A stretch of 64,000 bases of DNA from Streptomyces sp. NBC_00289. GTDB taxonomy: Bacteria; Actinomycetota; Actinomycetes; Streptomycetales; Streptomycetaceae. The position numbers were made by a program, and so were the translations under genes. Positions 48,771-57,430 of the stretch are shown here, in pieces. Position 1 is the stretch's first letter. Every line of letters starts with the position of its first letter. The DNA is taken from NCBI RefSeq assembly GCF_041435115.1, contig NZ_CP108046.1, positions 5,146,001-5,210,000 of the forward strand, given 5' to 3'. The notes under the pieces are model-generated. The model was not told the DNA's origin. It did not search any database and saw only the letters and a list, made by a program, of their open reading frames with translations.

Positions 48771-49385
48771 ATGGCAGGCGAGACCGTCATCACGGTCGTC
48801 GGCAATCTTGTCGACGACCCCGAGCTGCGCTTCACCCCCTCCGGTGCGGCGGTCGCGAAGTTCCGTGTCGCGTCCACTCCCCGCACCTTCGACCGTCAGA
48901 CGAACGAGTGGAAGGACGGCGAAAGCCTCTTTCTGACCTGCTCGGTCTGGCGTCAGGCGGCGGAGAACGTCGCGGAGTCGCTCCAGCGAGGCATGCGCGT
49001 CATCGTGCAGGGCCGGCTGAAGCAGCGGTCCTACGAGGACCGTGAGGGTGTCAAGCGCACGGTCTATGAGCTTGACGTCGAGGAAGTTGGTGCCAGCCTG
49101 CGCAGCGCCACGGCCAAGGTCACCAAGACCGCCGGTCGCGGTGGGCAGGGTGGCTACGGCGGCGGTGGCGGCGGCGGCGCCCAGGGCGGCGGCGGTTGGG
49201 GCGGTGGCTCCGGCGGCAGCGGTCAGCAGGGCGGCGGCGGTGCTCCCGCCGACGACCCGTGGGCGACCGGCGGGGCTCCCGCCGGTGGCAACCAGGGCGG
49301 CGGCGGTGGCGGCGGCTGGGGTGGAAACTCCGGCGGCGGCAGCGGTGGCAGCGGCGGCGGCTACTCGGACGAGCCCCCCTTCTAG
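48771..49385 (+). CDS. ssb: Single-stranded DNA-binding protein
   Basis: 204 residues, ATG start with GAGAGG upstream. The OB fold covers residues 1-110 ([25 protein letters not shown]... [36 protein letters not shown]). A long Gly-rich linker (about 120-195) precedes the acidic tip YSDEPPF, which recruits partner proteins. It protects single-stranded DNA at forks; located between ribosomal protein genes as in most bacteria. Streptomyces often has a second ssb elsewhere. Confidence 0.97.
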   Translation: MAGETVITVVGNLVDDPELRFTPSGAAVAKFRVASTPRTFDRQTNEWKDGESLFLTCSVWRQAAENVAESLQRGMRVIVQGRLKQRSYEDREGVKRTVYELDVEEVGASLRSATAKVTKTAGRGGQGGYGGGGGGGAQGGGGWGGGSGGSGQQGGGGAPADDPWATGGAPAGGNQGGGGGGGWGGNSGGGSGGSGGGYSDEPPF

Positions 49386-49430
49386 GGACGGGTTCGTACC
49401 CAAACTTCTTGATCACACAGGAGAAACACC

Positions 49431-49667
49431 ATGGCGAAGCCGCCTGTGCGCAAGCCTAAGAAGAAGGTCTGCGCTTTCTGCAAGGACAAGGTCACGTACG
49501 TGGACTACAAGGACACGAACATGCTGCGGAAGTTCATTTCCGACCGCGGCAAGATCCGTGCCCGCCGCGTGACCGGCAACTGCACGCAGCATCAGCGTGA
49601 CGTCGCCACGGCTGTCAAGAACAGCCGTGAGATGGCGCTGCTGCCCTACACCTCCACCGCGCGCTAA
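49431..49667 (+). CDS. rpsR: 30S ribosomal protein S18, zinc-binding form
   Basis: 78 residues, ATG start behind CACAGGAGA. The N-terminus [11 protein letters not shown] and a later Cys ([10 protein letters not shown]) give the C+ zinc-ribbon form, usually the housekeeping copy when a zinc-free paralogue exists. The rest ([18 protein letters not shown]) is typical of S18, which pairs with S6. It lies 18 bases before rplI. Confidence 0.97.
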   Translation: MAKPPVRKPKKKVCAFCKDKVTYVDYKDTNMLRKFISDRGKIRARRVTGNCTQHQRDVATAVKNSREMALLPYTSTAR

Positions 49668-49685
49668 GGGAAGGGTGACCGACAA

Positions 49686-50132
49686 ATGAAGATCATCCTC
49701 ACCCACGAGGTCTCCGGCCTCGGTGCAGCGGGCGACGTCGTCGACGTCAAGGACGGTTACGCTCGCAACTACCTGATCCCGCGGAAGTTCGCTATCCGCT
49801 GGACCAAGGGCGGCGAGAAGGACGTCGAGCAGATTCGTCGTGCTCGCAAGATCCACGAGATCCAGACCATCGAGCAGGCCAACGCTGTGAAGGCCCAGCT
49901 CGAGGGCGTCAAGGTCCGTCTGGCTGTCCGCTCCGGCGACGCCGGTCGTCTCTTCGGTTCCGTCACCCCGGCCGACATCGCTTCCGCGATCAAGGCTTCC
50001 GGTGGCCCCGAGGTCGACAAGCGCCGTATCGAGCTGACCTCTCCGATCAAGACCCTGGGCGCCCACGAGACGTCCGTGCGTCTGCACCCCGAGGTCGCCG
50101 CCAAGGTGAACCTCGAGGTCGTCGCGGCCTGA
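49686..50132 (+). CDS. rplI: 50S ribosomal protein L9
   Basis: 148 residues: [32 protein letters not shown] at the N-terminus (signature of L9), a long connecting helix, and the C-terminal rRNA-binding domain with [16 protein letters not shown] and [15 protein letters not shown]. Last gene of the rpsF-ssb-rpsR-rplI unit. Confidence 0.98.
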   Translation: MKIILTHEVSGLGAAGDVVDVKDGYARNYLIPRKFAIRWTKGGEKDVEQIRRARKIHEIQTIEQANAVKAQLEGVKVRLAVRSGDAGRLFGSVTPADIASAIKASGGPEVDKRRIELTSPIKTLGAHETSVRLHPEVAAKVNLEVVAA

Positions 50133-50158
50133 TCGTCGCGTTCGGCTCAACAGCTGCG

Positions 50159-50194
50159 AGAAGGGGCCACACCCACCCGGGTATGGCCCCTTCT
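50159..50194 (+). terminator. Terminator of the rpsF-rplI operon
   Basis: Stem AGAAGGGGCCACACCC / GGGTATGGCCCCTTCT (one mismatch) with a 4-nt loop, then TCGTG, 27 bases past the rplI stop. Confidence 0.75.
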
Positions 50195-50225
50195 TCGTGT
50201 CCGCAAGCGATCGGACGGCGACCGT

Positions 50226-50239
50226 GTTTCACGTGAAAC
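50226..50239. other. parS: parS site 8
   Basis: Exact GTTTCACGTGAAAC; first of a tandem pair. Confidence 0.95.
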
Positions 50240-50243
50240 GCCG

Positions 50244-50257
50244 GTTTCACGTGAAAC
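50244..50257. other. parS: parS site 9
   Basis: Exact GTTTCACGTGAAAC, 4 bases after site 8 and 2 bases before the end of the MATE gene. Confidence 0.95.
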
Positions 50258-50259
50258 GG

Positions 50260-51606
50260 TCAGCGTGTCGCGCCTGTCACGATCCACCGCCCCGATCGGG
50301 CACGCAGCCAGAGGGTCAGCATCCGCACGGTCATCATCAGCGTCATCGCACCCCAGAGCGCGGTGAGTCCACCACCGAGTACGGGGATGAGCAGGGCAAC
50401 AGGCGTGAAGATCACCAGGGTGAGCACCATCGCCCAGGCCAGATACGGTCCATCGCCCGCGCCCATCAGGACGCCGTCCAGGACGAAGACGACTCCGCAG
50501 ATCGGCTGGGAGAACGCCACCATGAGCAAGGCCGGCAGTGCGGCGCCCTTGACCACCGAGTCGCTGGTGAACAGGGGCAGGAAAAGTGGTCGGCTGACCA
50601 CCACGAGCAGCGCGAGTACCACTCCTGCCGCGATGCCCCACTCCACCATCCGGCGACAGGCGGCACGTGCTCCCTGTGGATCGTCGGCTCCCAGGTAGCG
50701 CCCGATGATGGCCTGCCCGGCGATGGCGATGGCGTCCAGGGCGAAGGCGAGCAGGCTCCACAGGGACAGGATGATCTGGTGGGCGGCGATGTCGGCGTCT
50801 CCGAGACGGGCCGCGACAGCCGTGGCGATCATCAGGATGGCCCGCAGCGACAGTGTGCGGACCAACAGCGGTACGCCGGCTTGGGCGGAGGCCTTGATCC
50901 CGGCGGTGTTGGGACGCAGTGAGGCGCCGTGCTTGCGGGCCCCACGGACAACTACGGCCAGATAGACCAGGGCCATCCCGCACTGAGCGATGACGGTTCC
51001 CCAGGCGGAGCCCGCGATACCGAGGCCGGCGCCGTAGACGAGTCCTATGTTGAGGGCGCCGTTGGCGATGAAGCCTCCGACGGCCACGTAAAGCGGGGTC
51101 TTCGTGTCCTGGAGTCCGCGCAGAACGCCGGTCGCCGCCAGGACGACGAGCATCGCCGGGATGCCCAGGGCTGAGATCCTCAGGTAGGTGATCGCATACG
51201 GGGCGGCCGTGTCGGAGGCACCGAAGAGCTCTACGATGGACGGCGCTGTCGGGAGCACGATGGCGATGACCGCGGCGCCGATCAGCAGTGCCAGCCAGAT
51301 GCCGTCCATGCCCTGGCGGATGGCGGCCCCGAGGTCGCCGGCCCCGAGGCGGCGGGCGACGGCTGCCGTGGTGGCGTAGGCGAGGAAGACGAAGACGCTG
51401 ACGGCAGTCGTGAGGAGTGCCGAGGCGACGCCGAGTCCCGCTAGTTGGGCCGTGCCGAGATGGCCCACGATCGCGCTGTCGACCATGACGAAGAGGGGCT
51501 CGGCGACGAGTGCGCCGAAGGCCGGGACGGCCAATGCGACGATCTCTCGATCGTGTTGTCGCCGGGCGGCCCTGGAGGTCGCGGGAGCCTGTGTCATGAG
51601 CACCAA
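50260..51606 (-). CDS. MATE family efflux transporter
   Basis: 448 residues with about 12 membrane helices in two MatE halves. The opening DREIVALAVPAFGALVAEPLFVMVDSAIVGHLGTAQLAGLGVASALL is diagnostic of the DinF-like branch; the second half contains GVPLLVRTLSLRAILMIATAVAARLGDADIAAHQI. MATE proteins export cationic or organic compounds using Na+ or H+ gradients. The substrate is unknown. It is convergent with rplI and divergent from dnaB. Confidence 0.92.
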   Translation of the reverse strand: MVLMTQAPATSRAARRQHDREIVALAVPAFGALVAEPLFVMVDSAIVGHLGTAQLAGLGVASALLTTAVSVFVFLAYATTAAVARRLGAGDLGAAIRQGMDGIWLALLIGAAVIAIVLPTAPSIVELFGASDTAAPYAITYLRISALGIPAMLVVLAATGVLRGLQDTKTPLYVAVGGFIANGALNIGLVYGAGLGIAGSAWGTVIAQCGMALVYLAVVVRGARKHGASLRPNTAGIKASAQAGVPLLVRTLSLRAILMIATAVAARLGDADIAAHQIILSLWSLLAFALDAIAIAGQAIIGRYLGADDPQGARAACRRMVEWGIAAGVVLALLVVVSRPLFLPLFTSDSVVKGAALPALLMVAFSQPICGVVFVLDGVLMGAGDGPYLAWAMVLTLVIFTPVALLIPVLGGGLTALWGAMTLMMTVRMLTLWLRARSGRWIVTGATR

Positions 51607-52057
51607 TGTAATCGTCCACAGGTAAGAGATGCAATTGAGTTGGGACCCTTACTTGCCGTCCCCCGGCGCCCGTCGTCGCGCACCGTTCGAAGCGAACTTG
51701 GTCCGAGTGGGGAAGTTTTTCTTCTGCACAGCCAGTGGACGGGAAAGATGCAGGTCAGAGCGGGTTGCCTGACGGGAGCGAGGGCTTGTTCACAGGCCTG
51801 TCCACCGGGTCGTGCACAGGTTTTGGGGAGTTCTCCACAGCATCCGGGCCGTCGTCCACATGGCCTGTGGATAACCAGATTGGCTGACGGTGCCCGCGGG
51901 CCTAACGTGGTGCGGCACCCGCTCTGTCCGTCTGCCTTGGAAAACGTCACAAAACCGACGCGCCAGAACCGGAGTTGGGGCTCTCAGTTGTCAGTGGCGT
52001 GCCGTAGAACAGAGGGGCACGCCGAGGTCCGCTCGGCGGACGGGAGGAGGTGGCTCG
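51607..52057. other. dnaB upstream region with a DnaA-box cluster
   Basis: 451 bases without a convincing gene; the dnaB frame is open back to 51890 but that part is unlike DnaB. It includes the box cluster listed separately, the MATE promoter at the left, and the dnaB ribosome site GGGAGGAGGTGG. Confidence 0.6.
51786..51874. promoter_or_regulatory. DnaA-box cluster upstream of dnaB
   Basis: A perfect TGTGGATAA lies at 51866-51874. One-mismatch TTGTCCACA-type sites are TTGTTCACA (51786-51794), TTCTCCACA (51831-51839) and TCGTCCACA (51852-51860); weaker matches are nearby. The density resembles part of oriC. DnaA-box clusters outside oriC have been described in Streptomyces as DnaA-titrating or regulatory. 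Confidence 0.6.
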
Positions 52058-53536
52058 GTGAGTATTTCCGAGCCCTTGGACGACCCGTGGGCCGACAGCG
52101 GTCCCAGTGATCGTCTGCCTGCCTCCCGACGCCGCGGTGAAGGCGGCCGGGGACGCGACGAGCAGCATGACCGCGGCCGGGAGAACGGGTCCTGGGACGG
52201 CGGTGGCTCGTCCTTCGAGCGCGTCCCACCACAGGACCTGGATGCCGAGCAGTCCGTGCTCGGCGGAATGCTGCTGTCCAAGGACGCCATCGCGGACGTC
52301 GTCGAGGTCCTCAAGGGCCACGACTTCTACAAGCCCGCACATGAGACGGTCTATCAGGCGATCCTCGACGTCTACGCCAAGGGCGAGCCCGCCGACCCCA
52401 TCACGATCGCCGCGGAGCTCACCAAGCGCGGGGAGATCAACAAGGTCGGCGGCGCCTCGTATCTGCACACTCTCGTCCAGACCGTGCCAACGGCGGCGAA
52501 CGCCGAGTACTACGCGGAGATCGTCCACGAGCGTGCGGTCCTGCGGCGTCTGGTCGAGGCCGGCACCCGCATCACGCAGATGGGGTACGCGGCGGACGAC
52601 GACGTCGACGAGATCGTCAACCGGGCCCAGGCCGAGATCTACGCGGTCACCGAGCAGCGCACCAGCGAGGACTATCTGCCGCTCGGCGACATCATGGAGG
52701 GTGCGCTCGACGAGATCGAGGCGATCGGCTCACGCAGCGGGGAGATGACCGGTGTGCCCACGGGCTTCACCGACTTCGACTCGCTGACCAACGGCCTGCA
52801 CCCGGGCCAGATGATCGTCATCGCCGCCCGTCCGGCCATGGGTAAGTCGACGCTCGCGCTGGACTTCGCTCGAGCCGCGTCCATCAAGAACAACCTGCCC
52901 AGCGTCATCTTCTCCCTCGAGATGGGCCGGAACGAGATCGCGATGCGTCTGCTGTCCGCCGAGGCCAGGGTCGCGCTGCACCACATGAGGTCGGGCACGA
53001 TGACCGACGAGGACTGGACGCGACTGGCCCGCCGGATGCCGGACGTCTCGGCCGCCCCGCTCTTCATCGACGACTCTCCGAACCTGTCCATGATGGAGAT
53101 CCGCGCCAAGTGCCGACGTCTCAAGCAGCGCAATGACATCAGGCTGGTCGTGATCGACTACCTGCAACTGATGCAGTCCGGCGGCTCCAAGCGCGCCGAG
53201 AACCGTCAGCAGGAGGTCTCGGACATGTCCCGGAACCTCAAGCTCCTGGCCAAGGAGCTGGAGGTTCCGGTGATCGCGCTCTCGCAGCTCAACCGTGGTC
53301 CCGAGCAGCGTACGGACAAGAAGCCGATGGTCTCCGACCTGCGTGAGTCCGGTTCGATCGAGCAGGATGCCGACATGGTCATCCTGCTGCACCGGGAGGA
53401 CGCCTACGAGAAGGAGTCGCCCCGGGCCGGAGAGGCCGACCTGATCGTGGCCAAGCACCGAAACGGTCCGACGGCGACGATCACGGTCGCCTTCCAGGGT
53501 CACTACTCGCGGTTCGTGGACATGGCGCAGACCTGA
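52058..53536 (+). CDS. dnaB: Replicative DNA helicase DnaB
   Basis: 492 residues from the GTG at 52058 (VSISEPLDDPWADSGPSD), with GGAGGAGGTGG upstream. A charged, disordered first 50 residues precede the N-terminal domain (VPPQDLDAEQSVLGGMLLSKDAI). The RecA-like motor shows Walker A ARPAMGKST, motif H2 RLVVIDYLQLM, and SQLNRGPEQRTDKKPMVSDLRESGSIEQDADMVILLHR. No intein interrupts it. It unwinds the fork as a hexamer. Its loader may be the DUF721/DciA-like protein at 11063-11596. Confidence 0.98.
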   Translation: MSISEPLDDPWADSGPSDRLPASRRRGEGGRGRDEQHDRGRENGSWDGGGSSFERVPPQDLDAEQSVLGGMLLSKDAIADVVEVLKGHDFYKPAHETVYQAILDVYAKGEPADPITIAAELTKRGEINKVGGASYLHTLVQTVPTAANAEYYAEIVHERAVLRRLVEAGTRITQMGYAADDDVDEIVNRAQAEIYAVTEQRTSEDYLPLGDIMEGALDEIEAIGSRSGEMTGVPTGFTDFDSLTNGLHPGQMIVIAARPAMGKSTLALDFARAASIKNNLPSVIFSLEMGRNEIAMRLLSAEARVALHHMRSGTMTDEDWTRLARRMPDVSAAPLFIDDSPNLSMMEIRAKCRRLKQRNDIRLVVIDYLQLMQSGGSKRAENRQQEVSDMSRNLKLLAKELEVPVIALSQLNRGPEQRTDKKPMVSDLRESGSIEQDADMVILLHREDAYEKESPRAGEADLIVAKHRNGPTATITVAFQGHYSRFVDMAQT

Positions 53537-53597
53537 GTCCGCCGCCCCGGGACAAATGGGCTCGACGGCGGAGTCCTCCAGGGGATGGACTGGGGGC

Positions 53598-54983
53598 ATG
53601 ACGACACCTCAGGAAGAGCTGCTCCCCGGTACCCGCCGGGCGCTGCTGCACCGCATCGCGGTGGCCCAGGCGGAAGGGCGCGCACCGTCGCTGGTGGCCG
53701 CGGTGGTACGGGACGGCCGCGCCGTGTGGCACGGGGCGCGGACCTCGGTGGAGGGCCACGGGCCGGACGAGAACGTGCAGTACCGGATCGGCTCGATCAC
53801 CAAGACCTTTACCGCCGTGCTCGTCATGCGGCTGCGGGACGAGGGTGTGCTCGACCTCGGGGATCCGCTGGAGAAGCACGTGCCGGGCACCAGCACGGGG
53901 GAGGTGACCGTCGCGCAACTGCTGGCGCACACGAGCGGATTGGCGGCCGAGTCGCCCGCTCCGTGGTGGGAACGCAGTCCTGGGGCTCTGCGTCCTTCAC
54001 TCGCCGACGTGCTGGGTGATCAGCCCTTCCGGCATCCGGTCGGCCGCCGCTTCCACTACTCGAACCCCGGCTACACGCTGCTGGGCGCGCTCGTCAAGAA
54101 GCTGCGGGGAGCTCCCTGGGAGGAGGTCCTGCGGGACGAGGTGCTCGATCCTCTGGGCCTTGATCGCACGGGCGTGCGTCCGCAGGCGCCTCACGCGGGC
54201 GGCTGGGCGGTCCACCCCTGGGCCGACGCGATGTTGTCCGAACCGGCTGAGGACCTCGGTCGAATGGCTCCGGCCGGTCAGCTCTGGTCGACGACCGGCG
54301 ACCTGGCACGGTTCGCCGCGTTCCTGACGCGGGGGGACGACCGGGTGCTGCGTGCGCGGAGCGTTCAGGAGATGCGGACGCCCGCCGCGCCGGCCGAGGC
54401 CGCGGACGTCGTGGACGGTGCCACCTACGGGCTCGGGTTGCAGATCCAGCACCGGGACGGCCGGCTGCTCGTGGGGCACTCGGGTTCGCTGCCCGGCTTC
54501 CTGGCGAACCTCACCATCAGCGTGGCGGACGATGTCGCCGCGGTGGCGCTGGCCAACTGCACCTCGGGCCCGATGCTGTCGACCGTGGCCGCGGACCTCG
54601 TGCGGATCGTCGCCGAGGCGGAACCACGTATCCCGGACCCCTGGCGGCCCTTGGCCGAAGTCGATCCATCGGCGCTGGAGTTGACGGGCCAGTGGTACTG
54701 GGGGACGTACGGCTTCGCCCTGCGGTTGACGGCAGACGGGCTGGCTTCGCTCGAGCCCTTGGCCGGCAACGGCCGCCGCTCTCGCTTCCGTCCGAACGGT
54801 GACGGCACGTGGACGGGTCTGGAGGGCTACTACGCGGGAGAGCTCCTGAAGGCCGTACGACGTCCTGACGGGTCCGTGGACCATCTGGACCTCGGCTCCT
54901 TCGTGTTCACCCGTCAGCCGTACGACGAGGGGGCCTCTGTCCCGGGTGGAGTGGATCCCGAGGGGTGGCGGGGCTTCCGCTAG
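53598..54983 (+). CDS. Serine beta-lactamase family (class C-like) hydrolase
   Basis: 461 residues from the ATG at 53598 (MTTPQEELLPGTRRAL). Catalytic SITK is at residues 66-69 (YRIGSITKTFTAVL), the second motif is YSN (FHYSNPGYTLLGALV) and the third is HSG (VGHSGSLPGFLANL). No signal peptide is evident, so it probably acts in the cytosol as an esterase, D-aminopeptidase-like or amide hydrolase rather than a secreted drug-resistance enzyme. A C-terminal beta domain (about 370-460: QWYWGTYGFALRLTADG) is common in this branch. Substrate unknown. Confidence 0.85.
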   Translation: MTTPQEELLPGTRRALLHRIAVAQAEGRAPSLVAAVVRDGRAVWHGARTSVEGHGPDENVQYRIGSITKTFTAVLVMRLRDEGVLDLGDPLEKHVPGTSTGEVTVAQLLAHTSGLAAESPAPWWERSPGALRPSLADVLGDQPFRHPVGRRFHYSNPGYTLLGALVKKLRGAPWEEVLRDEVLDPLGLDRTGVRPQAPHAGGWAVHPWADAMLSEPAEDLGRMAPAGQLWSTTGDLARFAAFLTRGDDRVLRARSVQEMRTPAAPAEAADVVDGATYGLGLQIQHRDGRLLVGHSGSLPGFLANLTISVADDVAAVALANCTSGPMLSTVAADLVRIVAEAEPRIPDPWRPLAEVDPSALELTGQWYWGTYGFALRLTADGLASLEPLAGNGRRSRFRPNGDGTWTGLEGYYAGELLKAVRRPDGSVDHLDLGSFVFTRQPYDEGASVPGGVDPEGWRGFR

Positions 54984-55014
54984 GACAGTCGCTGGGGGCG
55001 CCCGTGCCGTGAGT

Positions 55015-55042
55015 GCGGCCTGTTTCACGTGAAACAGGCCGC
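55015..55042. terminator. 28-bp perfect palindrome with a parS core between convergent genes
   Basis: GCGGCCTGTTTCAC followed by its exact reverse complement. It sits between the stops of the beta-lactamase-like and GNAT genes, where a bidirectional terminator is expected; no other strong hairpin is visible there. Confidence 0.55.
55022..55035. other. parS: parS site 10
   Basis: Exact GTTTCACGTGAAAC at the centre of the 28-bp palindrome. Confidence 0.95.
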
Positions 55043-55062
55043 TTCGCCTGCTCGAACCGCGT

Positions 55063-55515
55063 TCACAGTTGGAGCTTGAAGCCGACGTGTGAGGCCGTGA
55101 AACCGAGCCGCTCGTAGAAACGGTGGGCGTCCGTGCGGGTGGCGTCGGAGGTCAGCTGCACCAACTGGCACCCCTGACGCCGGGACTCATCGACCGCCCA
55201 CTCGATGAACAGGGTCCCCAGGCCGCTGCCGCGCTCGTCGGTATGGATGCGAACCCCCTCGATGACCGACCGGGTGGAGCCGCGACGCGACAGCCCCGGG
55301 ATCACCGTGAGCTGGAGCGTACCGACGACGCGGCCCGCGCGGACGGCGACGACCAGGTGTTGGTTCGGGTCGGACGAGAGGCGCTCCAGTGCCGCCAGGT
55401 ACGGCGTCAGATCGTCGGGGGACTCCCGCTGGGCTCCCAGGGGGTCGTTGGCGAGCATCGCCACGATCGCCGCGATGTCGTCCTTCGTGGCGGGCCGTAT
55501 CTCAAGATCTCCCAT
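55063..55515 (-). CDS. GNAT family acetyltransferase
   Basis: 150 residues, compact single-domain GNAT: MGDLEIRPATKDDIAAIVAMLANDPLG, the strand pair VVAVRAGRVVGTLQLTVIPGL, motif A IHTDERGSGLGTLFIEWAVDE (acetyl-CoA loop) and motif B QLTSDATRTDAHRFYERLGF. It resembles aminoglycoside/antibiotic-type or ribosomal N-acetyltransferases; the acceptor is unknown. It is 40 bases from the adjacent leftward marR gene and could be co-transcribed with it. Confidence 0.88.
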   Translation of the reverse strand: MGDLEIRPATKDDIAAIVAMLANDPLGAQRESPDDLTPYLAALERLSSDPNQHLVVAVRAGRVVGTLQLTVIPGLSRRGSTRSVIEGVRIHTDERGSGLGTLFIEWAVDESRRQGCQLVQLTSDATRTDAHRFYERLGFTASHVGFKLQL

Positions 55516-55555
55516 GCCCGCACCCTACGTAGCCGACGTCCCGGAATGGTGCTTC

Positions 55556-56020
55556 TCACGCTGCCGCGGGAGCGTTGAGTGATTCCACGACTCGGACCAG
55601 TGGGGCGAGTTCCGGGCTCTTGGCCGCTTCGTCGAGTGCCTCGCGGAGGGCGGCGTCGTTGGTGGGCCGTGCCTGTTCAAGGAGCGCGAGGCCGGCGTCC
55701 GTGACGTCGGTGTAGATGCCGCGCCGGTCGGTGGGGCACAGGTACCGGGAGAGCAGGCCGCGGTCCTCGAGCCGGGTGACCAGTCGGGTGGTGGCGCTCT
55801 GGCTGAGGACAACCGCGTCGGCGACCTGCTTCATCTGTAGATGGCCCCCCTCGCCGTCGTGTTGGCGGCTGAGCACGTCGAGCAGGGAGTACTCGCGCAC
55901 GCTCAGATCGTGGCCGCTCTGCAGTGCGCGCTCGATGTGGGCCTCGATCCTCCCGTGCAGGAGCGAGAGGGCGCACCAGCCCTGTGCGAGGGCGGTGAGC
56001 GCGGGGTCCGTGGCGGTCAT
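55556..56020 (-). CDS. MarR family transcriptional regulator
   Basis: 154 residues from the ATG at 56020, with GGAGGAACG upstream. Winged helix: LSVREYSLLDVLSRQ, LQMKQVADAVVLSQSATTRLVTRLEDRGLL, wing YLCPTDRRGIYTDVTDAGLALLEQA. It is divergent from the MFS exporter at 56161, the usual MarR-exporter pairing, so it probably represses that gene and itself. Ligand unknown. Confidence 0.92.
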   Translation of the reverse strand: MTATDPALTALAQGWCALSLLHGRIEAHIERALQSGHDLSVREYSLLDVLSRQHDGEGGHLQMKQVADAVVLSQSATTRLVTRLEDRGLLSRYLCPTDRRGIYTDVTDAGLALLEQARPTNDAALREALDEAAKSPELAPLVRVVESLNAPAAA

Positions 56021-56160
56021 GGGCGTTCCTCCGTCCAGGAGCGGCTTCCCCTCAGGATACGTCAACTCCGCGATAGTCGGCGTTTGCATATAGCCCGCGT
56101 GTGCAATTAACGTGAACGGTGCTTGACGAGCTTCTGCAATCTTCTGGAAGGTGCCTGCAC
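56021..56160. promoter_or_regulatory. marR-MFS divergent control region
   Basis: 140 bases. An inverted repeat TTGCA (56084-56088) / TGCAA (56102-56106) with a 13-base spacer flanks a TATAGC hexamer. It is a plausible MarR operator, but imperfect and short. Confidence 0.4.
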
Positions 56161-57369
56161 ATGCCGCTCGCGCTTCTGGCCCTCGCGATCGGGGCCTTCG
56201 GAATCGGGACGACCGAGTTCGTGATCATGGGTCTGCTGCCCGAGGTCGCCGGCGATTTCGGTGTCTCGATTCCCACCGCCGGCTTCCTGGTGACCGGCTA
56301 CGCACTCGGCGTCATGCTCGGTGCTCCCCTGATGACCGTCCTCGGCACCAAGATCTCCCGTAAGCGGATGCTGATGCTGCTGATGGGCCTCTTCGTCGTC
56401 GGCAACCTGCTCTCCGCCCTGGCGCCGTCCTTCGCCGTCATGCTGATCGGCCGGGTCGTCGCCTCGCTCGCGCACGGTGCCTTCTTCGGTATCGGCTCGG
56501 TCGTCGCGGCAGACCTGGTCGCCCCGGACAAGAAGGCCGGGGCCATCGCGATGATGTTCACCGGACTGACCGTCGCCAACGTCGTCGGTGTCCCGCTCGG
56601 CACGCTCGTCGGGCAGTCGGTCGGCTGGCGGGTCACCTTCGGCCTCGTGGCCGGTCTGGGTGTCATCGGCCTGGTCGGCATAGCCAAGCTCGTCCCCGAG
56701 CTGCCCAGGCCACAGGGAGTGCGGCTGAGGCACGAACTGGCCGCGTTCAAGAACACTCAGGTCCTGCTCGCGATGGCGATGACCGTCCTCGGCTTCGGCG
56801 GAGTCTTCGCGGCCATCACCTACATATCGCCGATGATGACCCACGTCGCAGGCTTCGCCGACAGCTCCGTCACCTGGCTGCTGGTGCTCTTCGGCCTCGG
56901 CATGGTCGCCGGCAACCTCGTCGGCGGCAGGTTCGCCGACCGCGCCCTGATGCCTCTGCTGTACGTCTCCTTGGGGGCCCTGGCACTCGTACTGGCGCTC
57001 TTCACGCTCACCGCGCACCACAAGGCGGCGGCAGCCGTCACGATCACCCTCATCGGCGCCCTCGGGTTCGCCACCGTCCCGCCGCTTCAGAAGCGCGTAC
57101 TCGACCAGGCGCACGGCGCGCCGACCCTGGCCTCGGCTGTGAACATCGGCGCCTTCAACCTCGGCAACGCGCTCTCCGCGTGGCTCGGCGGTCTCGTCAT
57201 CGGGGCCGGCTTCGGATATACGGCTCCCAACTGGGTCGGCGCCGCCCTCGCCGTGGCCGCGCTGCTTCTCGCCTTCCTGTCGGCCGGCCTGGAGCGCCGT
57301 GACAACGTCCCCGCCACGGTCGTCGCGGACGCCTCGGTCGCCGAGCGGCGGGCCGCTGTCCACGGCTGA
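56161..57369 (+). CDS. MFS exporter, Cmx/AraJ-like (DHA1)
   Basis: 402 residues from the ATG at 56161 (MPLALLALAIGAFGIG), with GGAAGGTG upstream. The N-terminus GIGTTEFVIMGLLPEVAGDFGVSIPTAGFLVTGYALGV is typical of chloramphenicol/arabinose-type DHA1 exporters. Twelve helices; the helix 2-3 loop has GTKISRKRMLML and helix 5 the motif-C-like TGLTVANVVGVPLGTLVGQ. Divergent marR suggests inducible drug efflux. Substrate not predictable. Confidence 0.92.
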   Translation: MPLALLALAIGAFGIGTTEFVIMGLLPEVAGDFGVSIPTAGFLVTGYALGVMLGAPLMTVLGTKISRKRMLMLLMGLFVVGNLLSALAPSFAVMLIGRVVASLAHGAFFGIGSVVAADLVAPDKKAGAIAMMFTGLTVANVVGVPLGTLVGQSVGWRVTFGLVAGLGVIGLVGIAKLVPELPRPQGVRLRHELAAFKNTQVLLAMAMTVLGFGGVFAAITYISPMMTHVAGFADSSVTWLLVLFGLGMVAGNLVGGRFADRALMPLLYVSLGALALVLALFTLTAHHKAAAAVTITLIGALGFATVPPLQKRVLDQAHGAPTLASAVNIGAFNLGNALSAWLGGLVIGAGFGYTAPNWVGAALAVAALLLAFLSAGLERRDNVPATVVADASVAERRAAVHG

Positions 57370-57430
57370 GCCGTAGCGCTCCCACCGGCGGTATCCAGCC
57401 GGGAACCGGCGTTCGCCGTACGGGGATGTC

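Noticed and set aside
49130..49385. GGCGGCGGTGGC repeats as a non-coding repeat array
   Set aside because: They encode the Gly-rich linker of SSB and keep its frame to the conserved acidic tip.
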